Assembly (NCBI RefSeq): GCF_900100295.1
Contig: NZ_FNEV01000009.1
Coordinates: forward strand, 62,001-126,000
Length of the DNA: 64,000 nucleotides
DNA from: Salimicrobium halophilum
Lineage (GTDB): Bacteria > Bacillota > Bacilli > Bacillales > Halobacillaceae
Direction: 5' to 3'
Positions 62,461 through 64,000 of the stretch are shown piece by piece. How positions within the stretch are numbered: the first letter of the stretch is position 1; every line of letters starts with the position of its first letter. The position numbers were made by a program, and so were the translations under genes. Under the pieces are notes generated by a model. That model worked only from the letters and a program-made list of their open reading frames with translations. It made no database searches and was not told where the DNA came from.

Positions 62461-62497
62461 AAAGACCACTCGGAAAATCTCCTAGTGGTCTTTTTCA
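62461..62497 (+). terminator. Terminator downstream of ytzE and its repeats
   Basis: AAAGACCACT pairs with AGTGGTCTTT over a loop of about 14 bases, followed by TTCATA. Confidence 0.82.
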
Positions 62498-62712
62498 TAC
62501 TCTTAAAGACAAGTAAAAGGCTTTCGCCCCATTCAGACAATGATGCCCATCACGAGTATACCGCAAAAACATTATACCCCCACTCCCCTATGTTATGTAG
62601 TCACTGAATGTACCATTCCGTTATTAATGAGACATTACTTGTGCTATTCAAGAGCAAAACATCGCATAACACACAAATCACAAGGATCCGGCCATCCTTT
62701 ACTCTCAAAAGA
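62498..62712. other. Intergenic region without a recognisable gene
   Basis: About 215 bases between the ytzE terminator and the pseudouridine synthase terminator. A 76-codon frame that spans it has no ribosome site and is not called. Confidence 0.5.
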
Positions 62713-62752
62713 TATAAAGAAGGCACCCTTTGTGACAGGATGCCCTTTGGTC
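62713..62752 (-). terminator. Probable terminator of the pseudouridine synthase gene
   Basis: On the minus strand, GGGCATCC pairs with GGGTGCC (one G-U), followed by TTCTTT. Moderate strength. Confidence 0.6.
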
Positions 62753-63473
62753 ATTCCATATTCGTTATAGACTTCAGATAGCTAAGCTCTTCTTCTGTAA
62801 GCTCCCGGTATTCTCCGGGCTCTAACTCTTCATCAAGGGGAAGCTCTCCCATGCTGATCCGCTTCAGGTACTCCACTCTCTTCCCTCTTGCTTCAAACAT
62901 CCGCTTCACTTGATGGTATTTCCCTTCCGTAATCGTCACTTCTATCTCGGAAACAGTCCCCGCTTCAAGGATACGAAGCTTCGCAGGCTTGGTGACATAC
63001 CCGTCATCAAGCGTTACGCCCTGTTGGAAGGCTGCTACATCCTCTTCTGAGACCTCCCCTGAAATCTCTGCGAAATACGTTTTCCCTACATCCTTCTTGG
63101 GGGAAGTGAGACGGTGCGACAATTGCCCATCGTTCGTCAACAACAGCAATCCTTCCGTATCCTTATCAAGGCGGCCCACCGGAAACGGATCGAAAATCTG
63201 ATCCCCCGGCTGCAGAATATCGATGACCGTCCATTCGTTGGCGTCTTCCGTAGCAGAAATCAGATCTCCAGGTTTGTTCATCATCAAGTAAATGAACTCT
63301 CTGTATTCCACTTCTTCTCCACCCACGGTGATCAGATCCTCTTCAGGATTCACATGCGCCTTCCCATTCTTCACTGGAGTTTCATTAACGCGGACGCTTC
63401 CTCCTTTCAGAAGCGTCTTCACCTCTTTCCTCGTACCGAACCCCATGTTCGCTAAGAGCTTATCTATTCTCAT
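62751..63473 (-). CDS. ytzG: 16S rRNA pseudouridine synthase, RsuA family (YtzG)
   Basis: A 240-residue enzyme that isomerises a uridine in 16S rRNA (position 516 by E. coli RsuA homology). An N-terminal S4 domain (about 1-58, MRIDKLLANMGFGTRKEVKT) is followed by the catalytic domain with the active Asp in FPVGRLDKDTEGLLLLT (about 98-114). ITEGKYHQVKRMFEARG (about 179-195) follows. GGAGG lies upstream of the ATG. It is 13 bases downstream of ytgP, matching bacillar order. Confidence 0.9.
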   Translation of the reverse strand: MRIDKLLANMGFGTRKEVKTLLKGGSVRVNETPVKNGKAHVNPEEDLITVGGEEVEYREFIYLMMNKPGDLISATEDANEWTVIDILQPGDQIFDPFPVGRLDKDTEGLLLLTNDGQLSHRLTSPKKDVGKTYFAEISGEVSEEDVAAFQQGVTLDDGYVTKPAKLRILEAGTVSEIEVTITEGKYHQVKRMFEARGKRVEYLKRISMGELPLDEELEPGEYRELTEEELSYLKSITNME

Positions 63474-63485
63474 CTTTCGACCTCC

Positions 63486-64000
63486 TCAGCTTCTTTTAAA
63501 TATCCGTTCAATCCGTTTCACCCGTTCTCCAAGCACATGTTCAAGTAACGTCGTTTTATATGCAAGCAACAGGTAAGTCAGGCCACCAGCTCCGATTCCA
63601 AGAATAAGAATGGCCAACGCACCACTGCGATTTTCCAGTGGATTCCACCATAATCCGCCAACAAACTTCACGGCCAAAACAACAACTGCCATAACCACTG
63701 TCAAAATAGAAATCAGCAAACTGCGCTTGAACAGTTTCGAATAGGAGAAATCCGTACTTCTCTGGATCTTCCATAGGTTCAACGATACAGCTGCCAGGAC
63801 AGCAAGACCGGTTGCAATAATGGAACCTTTCGCTCCGAACAAACCGATAAGCAAGTGGTTGGTGGAAAGTTTTATCAGAAGTCCCACTCCAAGACTCACT
63901 ACGGCGAAATTCTGCTTATTAACGCCTTGCAGAATAGATGACGTTACAGTGAATAAAGCGAAAAACAGACCTACCGGTGCATACCAGCCCAACAGATTCC
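63486..64000 (-). CDS. ytgP: MATE/MOP-type polysaccharide flippase YtgP, C-terminal part
   Basis: The frame is open to the window edge, so only the last ~171 residues are visible. At least five membrane helices appear (for example LFFALFTVTSSILQGVN and SLLISILTVVMAVVVLAVKF). Motifs such as GLLIKLSTNHLLIGLFGAKG and the basic C-terminus (LGERVKRIERIFKR) are typical of YtgP/MurJ-like exporters, which flip lipid-linked cell-wall or teichoic precursors. The complete protein is expected to be about 530-545 residues. It is directly upstream of the pseudouridine synthase gene, as in B. subtilis. Confidence 0.87.
   Translation of the reverse strand, partial: NLLGWYAPVGLFFALFTVTSSILQGVNKQNFAVVSLGVGLLIKLSTNHLLIGLFGAKGSIIATGLAVLAAVSLNLWKIQRSTDFSYSKLFKRSLLISILTVVMAVVVLAVKFVGGLWWNPLENRSGALAILILGIGAGGLTYLLLAYKTTLLEHVLGERVKRIERIFKRS

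Overview
The window reads as chromosome of a Gram-positive, endospore-forming member of the Bacillaceae. Gene content and order largely follow the Bacillus subtilis segment from ytgP and the small S4-domain pseudouridine synthase through trmB, sftA, murC, aroA, ccpA, motPS, acuABC, tyrS, rpsD, ezrA, nifZ-thiI, ackA and ytoI-nrnA-ytrIH to dnaE. Acidic linkers and tails (MotS, SftA, penicillin-binding protein), a Na+-type MotP/MotS stator and the overall protein composition suggest a moderately halophilic or alkaliphilic relative such as a Halobacillus-like organism. That placement is an inference; there is no 16S gene here.

Layout. 1-5.0 kb: dnaE (5' part), sporulation genes ytrH/ytrI, nrnA, ytpI and ytoI. 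5.4-10.8 kb: ytkL, then an envelope-stress cluster (DUF4178, pspA, DUF4247, DUF350, membrane-anchored spermidine-synthase-like protein) behind an exact sigma-W-type promoter, then a UspA gene. 10.8-23.7 kb: ackA with an upstream CcpA site, ytxK, nadK, an amidohydrolase, nifZ-thiI, ezrA, hisJ, refZ, a free-methionine-sulfoxide-reductase-type GAF protein, and rpsD with its leader. 23.8-30.0 kb: an accessory block that separates rpsD from tyrS. It holds a DUF771-like phage protein, two unknown genes, an AbgT transporter, a glyoxalase/HxlR pair, a small membrane protein and DUF4317. 30.0-45.6 kb: tyrS with a tyrosine T-box, a class A PBP, acuAB and an acuC broken by one amber codon, motS-motP-ccpA, aroA, the ytxGHJ operon with a sigma-B-type promoter, murC and a nicotinate phosphoribosyltransferase-like gene. 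45.6-64 kb: sftA-ytpR-ytpQ-ytpP, a PTS IIC-like protein, ytoQ, a DUF84 NTPase, an M42 peptidase, ytzB, ytnP, trmB, a 53-codon gene with a perfect cre site in its promoter, ytmP, ytlQ, thpR, pepV, a K+ channel, ytzE, an RsuA-type synthase and the 3' end of ytgP.

The most unusual signal is not a gene. A family of about 125-nt structured repeats occurs as eight full copies and four left-end stubs at five intergenic loci, all in the same orientation. The paired arms differ between copies but change together, including a seven-base stem that pairs exactly in five of eight copies. This is strong internal evidence that the folded form is selected or is needed for spread. At three loci the order is unit A, unit B, stub of A, followed within about 0-130 nt by an intrinsic terminator. 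One copy has mismatched arms, and its right half is nearly identical to a copy 8 kb away, which points to recombination between copies.

Regulation links parts of the window. CcpA is encoded here, and candidate CcpA sites lie upstream of ackA (about 56 bp before the predicted start of transcription), upstream of uspA and inside the promoter of the 53-codon gene. Envelope stress (sigma-W) is predicted to drive the psp cluster and general stress (sigma-B) ytxGHJ and possibly ytoQ. No tRNA, rRNA, CRISPR array, insertion sequence or recognisable transposase was found.
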